64,000 nt of DNA, taken from assembly GCA_014529385.2 (NCBI GenBank), contig CM043959.1:91367529-91431528 (forward strand), read 5' to 3'. This document shows positions 12,290 through 23,560 of this stretch, piece by piece. Numbering within the stretch: position 1 is the first letter of the stretch; the number at the start of each line of letters is the position of its first letter. This stretch comes from Adiantum capillus-veneris (lineage: Eukaryota > Streptophyta > Polypodiopsida > Polypodiales > Pteridaceae). A program made the translations under genes and the position numbers. The notes under the pieces were generated by a model. The model was given only the letters and a program-made list of their open reading frames with translations. It did not search any database and was not told the DNA's origin.

Positions 12290-12610
12290 TGTGGATGAGT
12301 ATTTTGTTGGCTAGTGCTACAAAACCTTCACATCGTTAGCAGCTATGGAAAGCTTCCATATGTGTTGCAGCCATAGCCATGGATATCTTGTAGATGAAGT
12401 GGTAGAAGAAAGGGTAGAAGAGGTGCTTGGTAAAGTCTCCACAAGTGCTGCGTCCATGGAATCTTAGGGTGAGAGGACAGTGGAGGTGTAGATGAAAATG
12501 GGAAAGCACATAGAGAGAGAGTGTGTGTTTAGATCGAAGCAGCTATGGAAAGCTTCCATATGTGTTGCAGCTATGGAAAGCTTCCATATGTACTATAGCT
12601 ATGGAAAGCT

Positions 12611-12620
<10 letters not shown>
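12290..12620 (+). repeat. possible LTR start with short internal repeats
   Basis: TGTGGATGAG follows the polypurine tract. The segment carries four copies (one partial) of a 20-24 bp unit containing the near-palindrome TATGGAAAGCTTCCATA, at 12343, 12543, about 12571 and about 12598 (the last partial). The far end is not defined and no partner LTR was found. Confidence 0.35.
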
Positions 12621-12674
<54 letters not shown>

Positions 12675-12690
12675 GAGGAGGAGGAGGTAG
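12612..12690. repeat. (GA)n microsatellite followed by (GGA)n
   Basis: About 30 GA units followed by GGA trinucleotides. The Arg-Glu ORF through it is an artefact. Confidence 0.95.
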
Positions 12691-13758
12691 AATGGAGGGT
12701 AATGGCTAAGACATGAAGATTTTGGTGAAAGAAAATAGATTTTTGACCGTGCATTTGGTTAGGACAGCTTTTGGGGAGTGAAAAGTGAGATTTAGAGTTT
12801 TTTTTTTTTGAAATTTTAGGGTTACTTTATGGACGCCCATGAAAATGGAGGGAACCTCCCCCATAAAGTATAAAGAGGATGTAGTATTTGGGGAGAGAAG
12901 CTCCAGTACTTCATTCCTAAAGGGAACATTTTGCAACAATAATACATTGAAGAAGAACCCCTCTGTTTGGTGGCCTAGATCATATTCTGTGAACATGACG
13001 AGACATTGGAGCATGATATCAATGTTGCTATATGCATCACGATGTTGGAGGATATGTGTTCAAAACGTGAGCCGGGAAGGCCCGCGGCCCCTGGCTGTGG
13101 GGGGTGTGAGTGAGAGAAAACAATAGACATTGAAAGCTCCGACAATTATCGTAATCATAATTAACTTGAGTACAGCCTTAAGTACAACTTAACATTAGCC
13201 AAGGTAGACTATTACCTACATCTTCACTTGGATTAACTAAAAATGAGGAGTTTACGCTCCCTTAACAAGATTAATGGGCCATTAATGGCTCCAAAACTCA
13301 TCAATATGATTAACAAAGCTTAAATTGATGACGGTGATGGAAATCTTCTCCATGTTGTTCTTCATGCTTCAAGTGCCCTTATGAGCTTCACAAAATTTCT
13401 CTCTTTGATTGCCTTTGTTCTTCCAACTACTTAAGAGCTTCACTCTCCTCTTTTTGCTTTAATTTCCCTTAAGAACTTTCCAAATCTCCTTGCTCACCAA
13501 AAACTGAGCTCTTTGATTGCTTACGAGAAGTTATTCCCTTCTCTCTCCTTGTGTGCTCAAAAACAAACTCCAATAGTTCGGTAAAAACTCCTTCTGAGAG
13601 CCCTCGTTGAGCTCTCTCCCTGCCAAAAAGAATCAATCTTCTTCCTCTTTGAGGCTCTTTTGCATCCTCTTTCATTGATTATCCCCTTCCCTCCAAGCTC
13701 AAGAGATACGAGCTTACTCCTCTTGCTTCCATCATGCCATCCCCTTGGCGGCCTTTCC
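12691..13758. other. no gene seen
   Basis: The open frames here (12706-13014 minus, 12839-13126 plus, 13469-13760 minus) are under 105 codons and show no motif. The stretch 13330-13700 is CT-rich on the plus strand with repeated CTCTTTGATTGC-like phrases, resembling a degenerate low-complexity region. Confidence 0.5.
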
Positions 13759-13775
13759 AAGGGGGGGGGGGGGGG

Positions 13776-13839
<64 letters not shown>
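13759..13839. repeat. (G)n(GA)n compound repeat
   Basis: A run of about 19 G is followed by about 30 GA units. This is a purine-only strand of about 80 bases, able in principle to form triplex or G-rich structures. Confidence 0.95.
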
Positions 13840-13840
<1 letters not shown>

Positions 13841-15083
13841 GAGCTCTTCCCCCTCCTCCCTTGGTTCCTGCTCATTCCAGCCCTTCTCCTTGATGATATC
13901 TCCCCACCCGTTTTTCCCTTCATGCCATACCTCTAAAATAGCAACACTTCCTTTTAACAACGACGGTGCCGTCGTTGTGGGAATGGGAGTGGTGACATGG
14001 CATGTCAGGTTTAGACCAGCACCAAAACTGGCAAGACTTGGACCAAATCTTTTTGCAACAGCCTCATGAGCACTTTCCGCTTCATGGCCAATGCCATCCG
14101 AGTATTGCTCCAGTCGTCGCGAGCACGTCTCTACCCCCCTACGCCCTCATTTGCTGGTCGACGCCATGCCTCCACTATTTTTCCTCCCCTTCACACCTTT
14201 ATTAACCTTTGGAGCCCCCCCTTTGGGAGGCCATTGTCTTGAGGTCATGGCAGCCCCCCTTTAATTTCATAAAAGCACCACATTTGGCATACACTTCGAC
14301 CAAGGCATTGCTTAGCAAAACATTTGACACACAAATCGGCTAAGGCATTGCCAAACACAACATTAGATATACATCTCGACCACAGTAGTGACGAGCGTAG
14401 GTTCACCAGTATACCCCGCTATCAATGCACTGTTAAGAGATGACATTCTAGACTAGGTGCTCCTCGAGCACTTATTGCTCTATAAAGTGCACCATATTTT
14501 TGAACCTAGTCGAAGCCCAAAAACTCCCATATGGCACACTGTTCGAGGCGACCATCTCGATACAGAACTGGCCCCCACCAATAAAACTTCAACTAGCAAT
14601 ATCTTGCCAACCAGAATTCCAATTTTTGATCTGAAAAGACCAACTTGCACCATATGATGAACACTTCAAGTCCATGCACTCACTTCAGCCCTGACCCTTC
14701 ATCTGCAGTTGCCCAATCCGATACAAATCTGCAAACTTCTCAAACTTCAAACTGTCATAACTTCCTCATTGTAGCTCCAATTGGACAAGCCATAAAGATA
14801 GGCCTGTAGAGCACTTTCAGTACTACAATTCTAGTCCATTAATTTCCATTTATGCTCACTTCAAACATACTCTTTTTTAGCATCATTAAGACATCTATTG
14901 GCCCTTTAAAGCCGCATCTGGCATACATAAAGCTTAAAACTAGCTTGTTATCAAGCCATGATCACTGATCAATAATTAGGTAAGCTTCAATAAAGCACAA
15001 TGTGCATCCTTTTGGTATTTTTCTCATCATGGAAGCGGAGCTACACGACATGAAAGCCTTCGGTAGGTGTATGCTTGTTTGGC
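13840..15083. other. no gene; spacer with a loose 40-50 bp repeat
   Basis: Around 14278-14400 three similar phrases (CATTTGGCATACAC..CGACCAAGGCATTGC, CATTTGACACACA..CGGCTAAGGCATTGC, CATTAGATATACAT..CGACCACAG) follow one another. A short hairpin (GTGCT/AGCAC around CCTCG) sits at 14458-14472. I find no coding region. Any Helitron helicase domain would be expected here, downstream of the minus-strand Rep fragment, but none is visible. Confidence 0.5.
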
Positions 15084-16135
15084 TTAAGGATTTTGTAATT
15101 TTTTGTGGTACTCATAGAATGTGATAGTTCCAAGATGTAATGGCCTTGCACAATATAAATCGATTAGATGCATGAATTTAGTTTGGATGCAAGACAACAA
15201 CCTTTGATGAAGTGATGGCAGGGAGGAGTCAATATATTCAACATGCTCGCTCCTTATGATAATAGGTATCTTCAAATAGTTGATTGCTACTTTTTTTGCA
15301 GAGATTGGCTTCAACAATATTGAGGCAATCAAGTAGAGCTTCACCTGGTCCAAGCCAAGCCTTGTAGCATCATCTACAGAGAGGTTTAGTTTCCCAAGGG
15401 GTTCAAATTTCATGGCATACTTGAGGAGGTAATGTGATATAGATGAATTTGTGACTCTTTGAGTGTTCATATGTGCTTTCCATAGGAGGAGGACGGTGGG
15501 ATGATATGTAACAACATTTCGGTGTTTGTAACCAGGTCAATAGTAGAGCCATCAACAAGTAAAAGGATTCATAGTTGGAGTTGTATTATATTGTGTTTCA
15601 CATGCCATATTTATACACCTTTTTTTATGAGGTTTCATACACTTGTATATTTGATTTGTAATGACGAGATTTTGTAGCTTGGATGAGGAGCCATCTCGTG
15701 ATTCTGCTGCAATCTCATTTGTAACTTGGGAAAAATCATCTTTGGAGATCCACAGAATGACATGCACATGCAATGAGCCTCGGTTCTATATCTTTGGCAC
15801 ACCAGGTAATGCTCTACACGACCCAACATATTGTTTCCACCAAAGATGTATCTATTCAAGAAAGTGGGCAAGCAGTGATGGAAGAGGGCCGCACACTCTA
15901 GGGGACACTCGTTCCATTTTAAGTTTGGACTATAGCCTTGAGCAAGCTTCTCAATTGTTGTGATGACTTCTTGCCATCTAGTATGGGAAACCTCATCAAC
16001 AGTGATGCCAAGAACAAATGTGGGAGTCCCCATGTGTGAGGCATGAGCCATGTGTCCACCATTTTTATGGAGTCTCTCAAGTTTCTTTGATGCCAAGATG
16101 GAGTACCTGGCATTGTTGATGGTAGGTTGTATCAA
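15084..16135 (-). pseudogene. Helitron replicase (Rep/Helitron_like_N) fragment
   Basis: Minus strand, in order: 16135-15635 has TFVLGITVDEVSHTRWQEVI, then a Trp/Asn/Pro stretch typical of the Helitron_like_N region, and GRVEHYLVCQRY. After a frameshift, 15773-15552 has MHVHVILWISKDDF, the conserved His-x-His rolling-circle replicase motif, and a Q/C-containing tail. 15470-15084 has YLLKYAMKFEPLGKLNL and ISAKKVAINYLKIPIIIRSE, matching the segment linking Rep to helicase. Rep would nick DNA and start rolling-circle transposition. At least two frameshifts are present and the Pif1-type helicase domain is missing, so this is a dead, truncated Helitron. Confidence 0.7.
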
Positions 16136-16693
16136 ATAAATTGCTTGATTGCATCTTGGAGAGATGCCTTTTGGTGAGTTTGCTTGTACTTATCGATGTC
16201 CCTTTGTAGGAATGTATTGTTTCTCAAGTTTGCAATCATGATAGCTTGTTTCAGTTGTACATCAAGAGCAAGTATGACTTGTACAACGTGTATATAGAGA
16301 AGAAACTTCCCACCCTCATTTTATGTACTCACTGAAGCCCATTTCACCTTGTGGGTTCCTTTTCCGTCAAATAAAGAGAAGGAAATATGCATGACTCCAT
16401 TGTTGTCCTTAGTTTCAAACCCATGGGTTGGTAGTCCATTATACTGAAAAGTGACCATCCGCTTGCTCAGCTGAGAGGTAACACCTATTTGTATGCAATT
16501 GACTCATGTGTGTCTTTTGACTAAATGCAGTTCTCTTTGCTATGCTATAGAGATTCTGCAAAATACCAATTTCACATTGAGTCTCTGCTTGCTGCATCAG
16601 TTCAAATGGATCATCCTCGCAGTGGTTTCTAATGATATTGTCTACATCAGATGGTGACAATACACATATGTATGTCTTCTTGTTAGGTAACAA
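16136..16693 (-). pseudogene. probable upstream part of the Helitron protein
   Basis: The minus frame 16693-16439 (84 codons, KTYICVLSPSDVDNIIRNHC, later RTAFSQKTHMSQ) lies just upstream of the Rep fragment on the same strand. The gap 16135-16438 keeps partial reading in shifting frames. I infer it is the N-terminal extension of the same protein; I see no diagnostic motif of its own. Confidence 0.35.
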
Positions 16694-17057
16694 TGACCTT
16701 GTACTTCTTGAGAATCAAATTATTCTTTATGTTGTGCGCTAGTGTTGCTCTTAGTGTTGTGTCCATAAGGTGTAGAGTTGAGCGACACATATTCAAGTTT
16801 GTTGACCAGCATATTAACGGATTGTCAAGCAATGATCTTCTATCAAGCAGACCTTTTGCAACCACATTTGTTGTGGCGGTGACACTAAGTGGGACGTCAA
16901 TGACACTAAGGATCTAAAAAAATAGTTGGTTTGCATTCAAAATGGTTTGTATGTACTCGGGTTGCAAGATAACAACACTATTCTTTCTTGGGCTTTTTTT
17001 ACTTCTTGAACAACGAGTCCAATTTGTTGTGATACTATGGATTGTAGTTGTATGTAT

Positions 17058-17267
17058 TCAAGTCTGTATTAAGTTTGCATATGCAAACTTTGTACGTGTG
17101 TTGTTGACGACCCTACACGGATCGTCTTTTATGGAGAGACTGCAAACACCACACGCTTTGCAGATGGAAATATTGTGGGCCTTGTTATTGCATCCTCTGT
17201 CTAGGCATCGTAAACACTTGAACCATGAAGAAGCAACAGGGTGGAGTATTTTCTTTCGCTCGCTCAT
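17058..17267 (-). pseudogene. Cys-rich fragment upstream of the Helitron Rep
   Basis: The 69-codon minus frame contains CLRCLDRGCNNKAHNISICKACGVC broken over two CxxC-like pairs (FKCLRCLDRGC and ICKACGVC), suggesting a zinc-binding segment. Position and strand fit the same degraded unit as the Rep fragment. It may equally be a chance frame. Confidence 0.25.
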
Positions 17268-17950
17268 AACTTGATATGTGGCATGTTATCGGCTTCTTTT
17301 GCGACTACCACCGAGTGCAATCGTCGTTGATGACATTATGAGCATCTGCATTTGTGCAAAACTGTGGATGTAATATAAACAAATTAGTATATATGAAACC
17401 AGAAAGGACCTATGTAATTAGATATGAGCCATATTATTGCAAGCCATATTGAATTGTTTAGCCATTGTTGAAGAAAGATATGCCCATTTCAGAGACAAGA
17501 CACATGCAAGTAGTCAAAGCATAGGGTTTCTACAACTCGAAAGTGGTTGGAAGATTTAATGAGTTCTCTAGATATTGTTGAAGAAAGAAACACTCATTTA
17601 AGAGAGGGAACGTAGGCACTTCTCGGAGTGCACATCAAGACGTTCCAACTCATAGTCTAATTCAGCTAGCGTGTTTTTTGAGAGGCACTACTCCGAAGGT
17701 AGTTGTTATTGATTATGCTTTGTACGAATTTGATTTTAAAAGAGGTCTTAGTATGCATGAAGTCAATCTTGTAGTGGTTGCATAATTGTTTGGAGAATAT
17801 GCAGAGTTGATTGACGATCCATGCAATTGCATACACACCCATTGACTTGCTTCAAGGGCATGGGGATTTGATATCTAGGAGTTTAGCTGCTCGCCATGAC
17901 CTAATGATGTGCTCTTTGTGCTTGCAAATAATAGTTGGTCCTCTCTCGAA
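17268..17950. other. no gene seen between Helitron and kinase fragments
   Basis: No ORF with a motif. A short local repeat, GTTGAAGAAAGA, occurs near 17468 and 17577, each followed by a similar phrase (CATTTcAGAGA or CATTTaAGAGAGG). Confidence 0.5.
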
Positions 17951-18682
17951 TGGTGATCAAAGTGCAAGACCCCAATCTATAATGCCTACTCGTGGTGTTC
18001 CTTCTCTGGTGAAGTGTAGCATTATGTTCCAAGAGTGAAGGTCCTTGTGGATAACACCATTCTCATGGGCAAATGCAAGAGCTTGCTCTTGTATATGAAT
18101 AAAGATGATGCATGGTTGATGGTAAGCATGCATTGCCATAGCTCAAGTTCAGTTGGTTTCTTGCTACCTTCATCACCTTGTGCCACCAAAATTTTGTTGA
18201 GGCTTCCGTAAGGTGCAGGTATGCACTCCATCATATCACCAAGGGAAGGCCCATTGAAATGAGGGAAAATAAGAACCTATGGTGATTGACGATTGTGTGC
18301 AAGGGGGATACCCCTGTGGTTGAGGTCAACATTGCTCTCAATGGCAAAAGACTTGAACTGTTCCTTTGCTCAATCTTTGGATTCCTTACAACAATATGTC
18401 ATGGTAGATGGAAGGAAATAAATTCCTTCTATAGTGCATTCATCCATGCTTGATAGCTTCAAATGGAATGCCCAATGTGAAAGAGCACAATGAGTTTATC
18501 ACACTTTTTTGAACATGTGCATTGGACATGCAGAATTCGCTTTCCCTAAGAATTTCCTTCCGGTTCTTCTTGGTGAAGAAGGTTTGCATGTCACCGTACT
18601 CCATTGCATTTTTCTTTCTCAATCTTAAAGCAGTTATACCAATGTTGTACTTTTCCCATGTCTCTGGCCTCTGGCAATTCAT
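17951..18682 (-). pseudogene. protein kinase-like fragment
   Basis: On the minus strand, 18234 downwards gives MECIPAPYGSLNKILVAQ (hinge-like, ending in the usual GSL). In a shifted frame it gives AHENGVIHKDLHSWNIML, the catalytic loop (H-x-D-L-x-x-x-N), and GIIDWGLAL, the DFG position with Trp for Phe. Upstream, 18682-18440 and the following 200 bp read in pieces like an N-lobe (LNHRGIPLA, then VLIFPHFNGPSL). It would be a Ser/Thr or Tyr-type protein kinase, but at least one frameshift and stops destroy it. It shares strand with the Helitron fragment about 1.8 kb away. Confidence 0.55.
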
Positions 18683-18689
18683 GTCGCAG

Positions 18690-19157
18690 GTCTACAACAC
18701 ACTTCGGCATGTTCCCAACAATACTAAGCAGAAGGTGTCATATAGTGGTAACGTTGGCCCCCTCAAACTTGGAGATTGTTGAGTGAACCACTTCATTTAG
18801 CAATGATTGCAAGCGCCACTCATCTCGCAACATTGAAGCAGTATCATCTAGTGTAAGGGCATCGACTATCCACACCAATTGGGTGTGCAAACGCTTCTTC
18901 ACTTCTAGTGCTTGTTCATGATTTGTCTACCTACAAGCAGGGAAATGAATTTATGATGTGATGATGAAAGCATTTATCACTCCAAAATCCAAAAGTGAAC
19001 TTGGAATTGGTTTAACGAGGGTGTGACCTTCACAATTACTGAGAAGGGAAAGAAAAGCAATGAAATAGTATCCCCAAGTACATTTTGATGGTGATGTCAA
19101 ACAGAATGTAAATCTGTAAATCAACTAGAGAGTAGAAAGAAACATGCGCAGTAACTG
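18690..19157. other. no gene seen
   Basis: No coding motif; sequence of moderate AT content leading into the tandem duplication that follows. Confidence 0.5.
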
Positions 19158-19605
19158 ATCTGTGGTGTAGGTGGTTTATGATTTCAAAGTGTGCATGGGG
19201 TGATATTGAAATGTGCTTATAATTTTCCACGAGACTTGTAGCCGAGTGTATGATTGATCTCAAATGTGTGTTTTGCCACAATACTTGTTCAACATTGTTG
19301 TATGATCTGATGATGGCCCTTGCAATTGAGAGGACGATTGATGCCAACAGGATGTAGAGCATGGTAAAGACAAGCGATGTTGATCTACATGAAATAATCT
19401 ATGGTGTAGTGGTTTATGATTTCAAAGTGTGCATGGTGCAATATTGAAAATGTGCTTATAATTTTCCAGGCGACTTGCAGCCGAGTGTACAACTGATCCC
19501 GAATATGTGTGTTTTGTCACGCAGCTTGTTCATCATTGTTGTATGGATCTGAGGATGGCACTTGCAATCGAGAGGAAGACTGATGCCAATGAGACGTAGA
19601 GCATG
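19158..19605. repeat. imperfect tandem duplication, period about 238 bp
   Basis: The first copy (about 19158-19363) and the second (about 19397-19605) share ATGATTTCAAAGTGTGCATG, then TGCTTATAATTTTCCA and GTAGAGCATG at equivalent places. A third, 40-bp partial copy follows near 19621-19660 (GCATTTGCAATCAAAGAGAC). Copies differ by substitutions and small indels, so the duplication is old. Minus-strand ORFs (19036-19362, 19456-19674) run through it but show no motif. Confidence 0.8.
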
Positions 19606-19675
19606 TGAATGGGAAGACATGGCATTTGCAATCAAAGAGACAGTTGATGTCAAAGCAATGAGATTTTTGTGCACT

Positions 19676-20447
19676 TAAAAAGGAGTACGCAACTATTGTG
19701 CAACAGAAGTAAGCTCAAATTTAGATTTCAATAGCAACGTCCACCACTATTGACTAACAAGCATTGAAGAGCAGATTTCTTTGACAAACACGTAGACAAT
19801 TGACGGCCAATGTACACCACCCGAAAATGGTAGAGTTTGCGAGGAAAGTGCCCTAGTTGAAAATAAAATATGCATTAGGAGATTGTTGGGAAAAAGATAA
19901 TAACTATTAATATATAGATTATGCAGCCACATACATTGCTCGTGCAAAATGCATGTGTATTGTGCAAACACCGCTTGCACAAAATGCTTGTGTGTTGTGA
20001 AGGAAAAAAACCATACATAAGTATAGTGTGGAGTTGGCATTCTCCACATTATTTATAATATCATAGGGAATGTGCCCTTCCCCTGCCACTTTTATCCCCT
20101 CGAGTGTTGAAGGGGGCCTTATGCTTTTCCTCTAGTGTTATAGGGACAAGGTTTCTTTTTTGAAATCAAGATAATGAAAAGAAGTTGTTACCTTTACTTC
20201 GTTCCATTTGATTGAAGAAAGATCGGAAGTCGTTGAGTCAAATGTTCAGATCCTTCACACAGTATAAGTGCGTTATTGTGGACATGCAACATAGTAGATT
20301 TCAAGGAAGGGTTTCTATTAACAAGCTAAAAGAGAGGCTAATAAAGGTAATCACATTTTCCAGTGGATGTATTAGTTTTTCTATATTAAATGTAAAGTCA
20401 AAGACCTCCTATTTCAAACATAAAAAATGGACTTCTTGAATCTTAAT

Positions 20448-20509
<62 letters not shown>

Positions 20510-20992
20510 CTCTCTGCACTCTAAGAGAGGGAGCATTTATATCGGGGCAGTGCCAAGCACAACATCTCCTTTTGACAACCTTTACCTAACAATAGCCTCG
20601 TGAATTCTGAGGCCCATACCAGCATGTTGCGTAGAATTGAATGCCTATGAGGGTGATTGTGTGTGGAGAGAGGCCCAATGCATGTGAGGGTGATTGCGTG
20701 TGGAGAGAGGCCCTCGCATCCGATCAATTGCTAGTTAAAAATCGAGGCCCAATGTATGTTGACCGACTAAAATTGTGAAATCCCGCGTAGATTTGGAGCT
20801 TGCTTTTAAGAGAAACGAAAAATTTACACATTGTAGTGTACCTACCAGCAAAAACTTCAAATTTCTAAAAAAAGGTACAAGTTGTCGTTTTTTTTTTCTC
20901 TCTTTGCATTAGTGTGTGTTTACCATGGCCAATGAGAATATCCCACCTACCACACGTTTGATTTTGAGCACATAGATCAAAATCAGGGCACC
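19676..20992. other. spacer upstream of the plus-strand chromovirus, with a TC microsatellite
   Basis: A (TC)n run occupies about 20451-20507. Here I expected the 5' LTR and primer site of the downstream chromovirus but could not find a sequence like its 3' LTR start (TGTAAGGACATGGG) or a TGGTATC primer site. The 5' end of that element seems lost or replaced. A short direct repeat (ATGAGGGTGATTG..GTGTGGAGAGAGGCCC) occurs at 20647 and 20684. Confidence 0.55.
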
Positions 20993-22201
20993 ATGGGTGC
21001 TGCTGACACTAAAATGCATGATGATGATGATCTAGGAGATCATAGGCTTGTAGATATGGCTTCTTTCAAGACTTTGGAATGTCGCCAAAGAGTACTTGAA
21101 AGCAACCTCTCTCCACTCAATGCAAATGTTACCAATCTTACGGAGTTACTTGTGAAATTTATGAATTCACAGACGACTCAAGGAGCCACAAGTGGCACGA
21201 TTCAAGGGAACCAAGCTCGTGCGACTCAAGGAGTCCAAGAGACAAGTGTTGCAGAAGATGCAGAAGGTAGCAATGCATTACTTAAGAATATCACCATTCC
21301 TGAGTTTCACGGGGAAGAACGTGATCGCAATAAGGATGCAGTCAATACGTTCTTACACAAATGGAGTGATATTCATAGATTGAGACACACCCTGGATATA
21401 AAGACGGTTGTGGAAACAAGTCTATCTCTTAAAGGCAAGGCCTATAAGTGGTGGATGACATATCCAATAGATGCTCGTCCTCCGTCTTGGGGTGCGTTTC
21501 AAGCTTCTTTATCCAAAGAGTTTTTGGACTCCAATGAAGAAGATAAGAATTGGTTAGCATGGGACGCATGCCGCATGTCTGGCCTCTCTCTCACACAGTA
21601 TCTTTCGAAGTACCGGGAAATCATATTAAAACTAGAAGGTCTAGATGAATTCCAAAAGGTACGGGGTTTTAATAGGGGTCTTGACAAAGACTATCGTCTT
21701 CATGTCAAGAGCCAACATCCAAAAACTTTGGAAGAATCCATCAGTCATGCGCAAAGATATGATGATGACCAAGAGAGGAAAGCAAATGTTCATTACTCTA
21801 AGAATACTTTTGCTAAGAGCAATGTGGCTAAGAGCCAATGGCGAGGTAGATCTCCCACACGTTCCAAGAGGAATAAGAGACAATCTACCTCTCCATGCCC
21901 ACAAGAGGCTAAGAAGCCTAAGCAATCACAAGATACTCCACGTGGGTCTCTCAGCGCTGCTGATTTTGAGCGTGCAAAGAAACCGCACAATTTGTGTTTT
22001 AGATGTCTTTCGGACCAACATAACAAGAAAGATTGTCCTCTTTTGCAAGGCAAAGAAAAGGCCATGCACACGGTGCAACGCCTCACATTAGATTCATCTC
22101 CTAAATATTGTGATGTAGAGGTTCTTCATATGGAAGAAAAGCACAAGTGTTGTGTGCCTGCTTCAATGTGGCAGCCCACACCTTTGGCCCCCATGATTTG
22201 A
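20993..22201 (+). CDS. chromovirus Gag polyprotein
   Basis: A 402-codon open frame. The capsid-like region (about residues 100-250) contains EFHGEERDRNKDAVNTFLHK and WWMTYPIDARPPSW. The basic segment at about 270-310 precedes a zinc knuckle LCFRCLSDQHNKKDC (CX2CX4HX4C, about residues 345-360). Gag packages element RNA in cytoplasmic virus-like particles. The last residues (after MWQPT) are out of register: the homologous minus-strand copy continues TFGPHELVRMHG, and here that sequence is in the next frame, so a small indel near 22180 cuts Gag from protease. The capsid part itself is intact. Confidence 0.85.
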   Translation: MGAADTKMHDDDDLGDHRLVDMASFKTLECRQRVLESNLSPLNANVTNLTELLVKFMNSQTTQGATSGTIQGNQARATQGVQETSVAEDAEGSNALLKNITIPEFHGEERDRNKDAVNTFLHKWSDIHRLRHTLDIKTVVETSLSLKGKAYKWWMTYPIDARPPSWGAFQASLSKEFLDSNEEDKNWLAWDACRMSGLSLTQYLSKYREIILKLEGLDEFQKVRGFNRGLDKDYRLHVKSQHPKTLEESISHAQRYDDDQERKANVHYSKNTFAKSNVAKSQWRGRSPTRSKRNKRQSTSPCPQEAKKPKQSQDTPRGSLSAADFERAKKPHNLCFRCLSDQHNKKDCPLLQGKEKAMHTVQRLTLDSSPKYCDVEVLHMEEKHKCCVPASMWQPTPLAPMI

Positions 22202-22830
22202 TTCGCATGCATGGCACTACTAATGGACAATGTGTTTGTATTTTAGTGGATGATGGTGCAACTCATAACTTCTTGAAATATAAGCTAGTCAAGAAATTGA
22301 AGCTTACACAGACTACCTGCTCTCACAAGTATGTGGTGGAGTAGATGTCTGGGAATGATAAAGAAGTATGGGACACGGTAGTTCAAGGGGTCGAGCTTAT
22401 TGTTCAAGATCATACGATGACCCTTGACTTCCAAGTTATGAACTTGGACCATGCTGCTATAGTTTTAGGACGGGAGTGGCTGCATCGTTTAGGAAACACA
22501 TTGCACACGAGTTATGAACACAACTCCTTATCCTTTATGGCCAATGGTAAACATGCGCTTTTGCTTGGTGAGAAAAATATACCATCTGCACCTCTTATAT
22601 GTACATCCGAGCTTTCTATTCTGCAAAAAGCAGATTTAATAGATGAAGTCTTTTTGTGTTATTGCTTGTCTCCAAGTCTTGTGAATTCTCAAGAGCAAAG
22701 TGCGGTGAATTCTAGTAATGGTATGCAAAGTGCAATGAATTCTATTGATAAACAAAGTGTTAACAAATCTAACGAGGAAAATGCTCTCAATTTTAATTCT
22801 ATAGAGCAACATGCAACTGTTGTAAAATAA
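22147..22830 (+). pseudogene. retropepsin-like protease domain
   Basis: It reads CILVDDGATHNFLKYKLVKK (first Asp of the catalytic motif, with DDG for DSG/DTG). An in-frame TAG at 22342-22344 then separates the continuation, which has LDFQVMNLDHAAIVLGREWL. The region after about 22670 is low in conservation and rich in Ser/Asn/Gln, a linker toward RT. The start of the frame overlaps the end of gag in a different frame because of the indel noted there. Confidence 0.8.
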
Positions 22831-23560
22831 ACATTACAGGAATTACAAGATTCTCCATCCCAGCATAACTCTAGTTTACTTTCTCCTTTTGCACGGCAAG
22901 AGCTAACTCACTTACTCACGGAGTATAGTGATGTGTTCTCAAGTGATTTACCACCGAGTTTACCCCCTACACGTGATGTGCAGCATGGCATAGATGTCTT
23001 GCCATGCACTAAACCGGTGAGTAAACCACCTTATCCTATGAGTGCTAAAGAAGCCAAGGAGGTTGAGAGTTAGTTGGCTGACTACCTTGCTCGTGATTTC
23101 ATTAGACCTAGCACTTTGCCTTGAGCATCACCAATTCTATTGGTAAAAAAAAAAGATGATACTATGCGCATGTGCGTAGATTATCGCGGATTAAATGCGA
23201 TAACCATCAAGAACAAGTATCATCTGCCTCGAGTGGATGAGTTGTTTGATCAACTCCATAGGGCAAGATACTATACAAAGATAGATCTTTGTTCAGGATA
23301 CCACCAGGTACGTATCCTACTACAAGATATCTCCAAAACTGCCTTTAGAACACGGTTCATGCATTTTGAATTTTTGGTTATGCCTTTTGGTCTAACCAAT
23401 GCTCCAGCTACATTTATGACACTCATGGATAGTGTCTTACGTCCCTATCTTGGAAACTTTGTTGTGGTTTTCCTTGATGACATTCTCATTTACAGTAAGA
23501 CTGAAGATGAACACATAGAACACTTACAATAGTGTTTGAACACTTACAATAGTGTTTGAA
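22831..23560 (+). pseudogene. reverse transcriptase domain
   Basis: Pre-RT sequence (22860-23130) is broken by TAG at about 23071 and TGA at about 23122. The open core 23140-23532 shows [46 protein letters not shown] and the catalytic FLDDILIYS. The core stops at a TAG inside a perfect 20-bp tandem duplication (23521-23560, unit CACTTACAATAGTGTTTGAA), which also shifts the frame into the next segment. Confidence 0.9.

Noticed and set aside
20647..20760. Short direct repeat with GTGTGGAGAGAGGCCC as the missing 5' LTR of the chromovirus
   Set aside because: It shares nothing with the 3' LTR start at 25885 and no primer site follows it.
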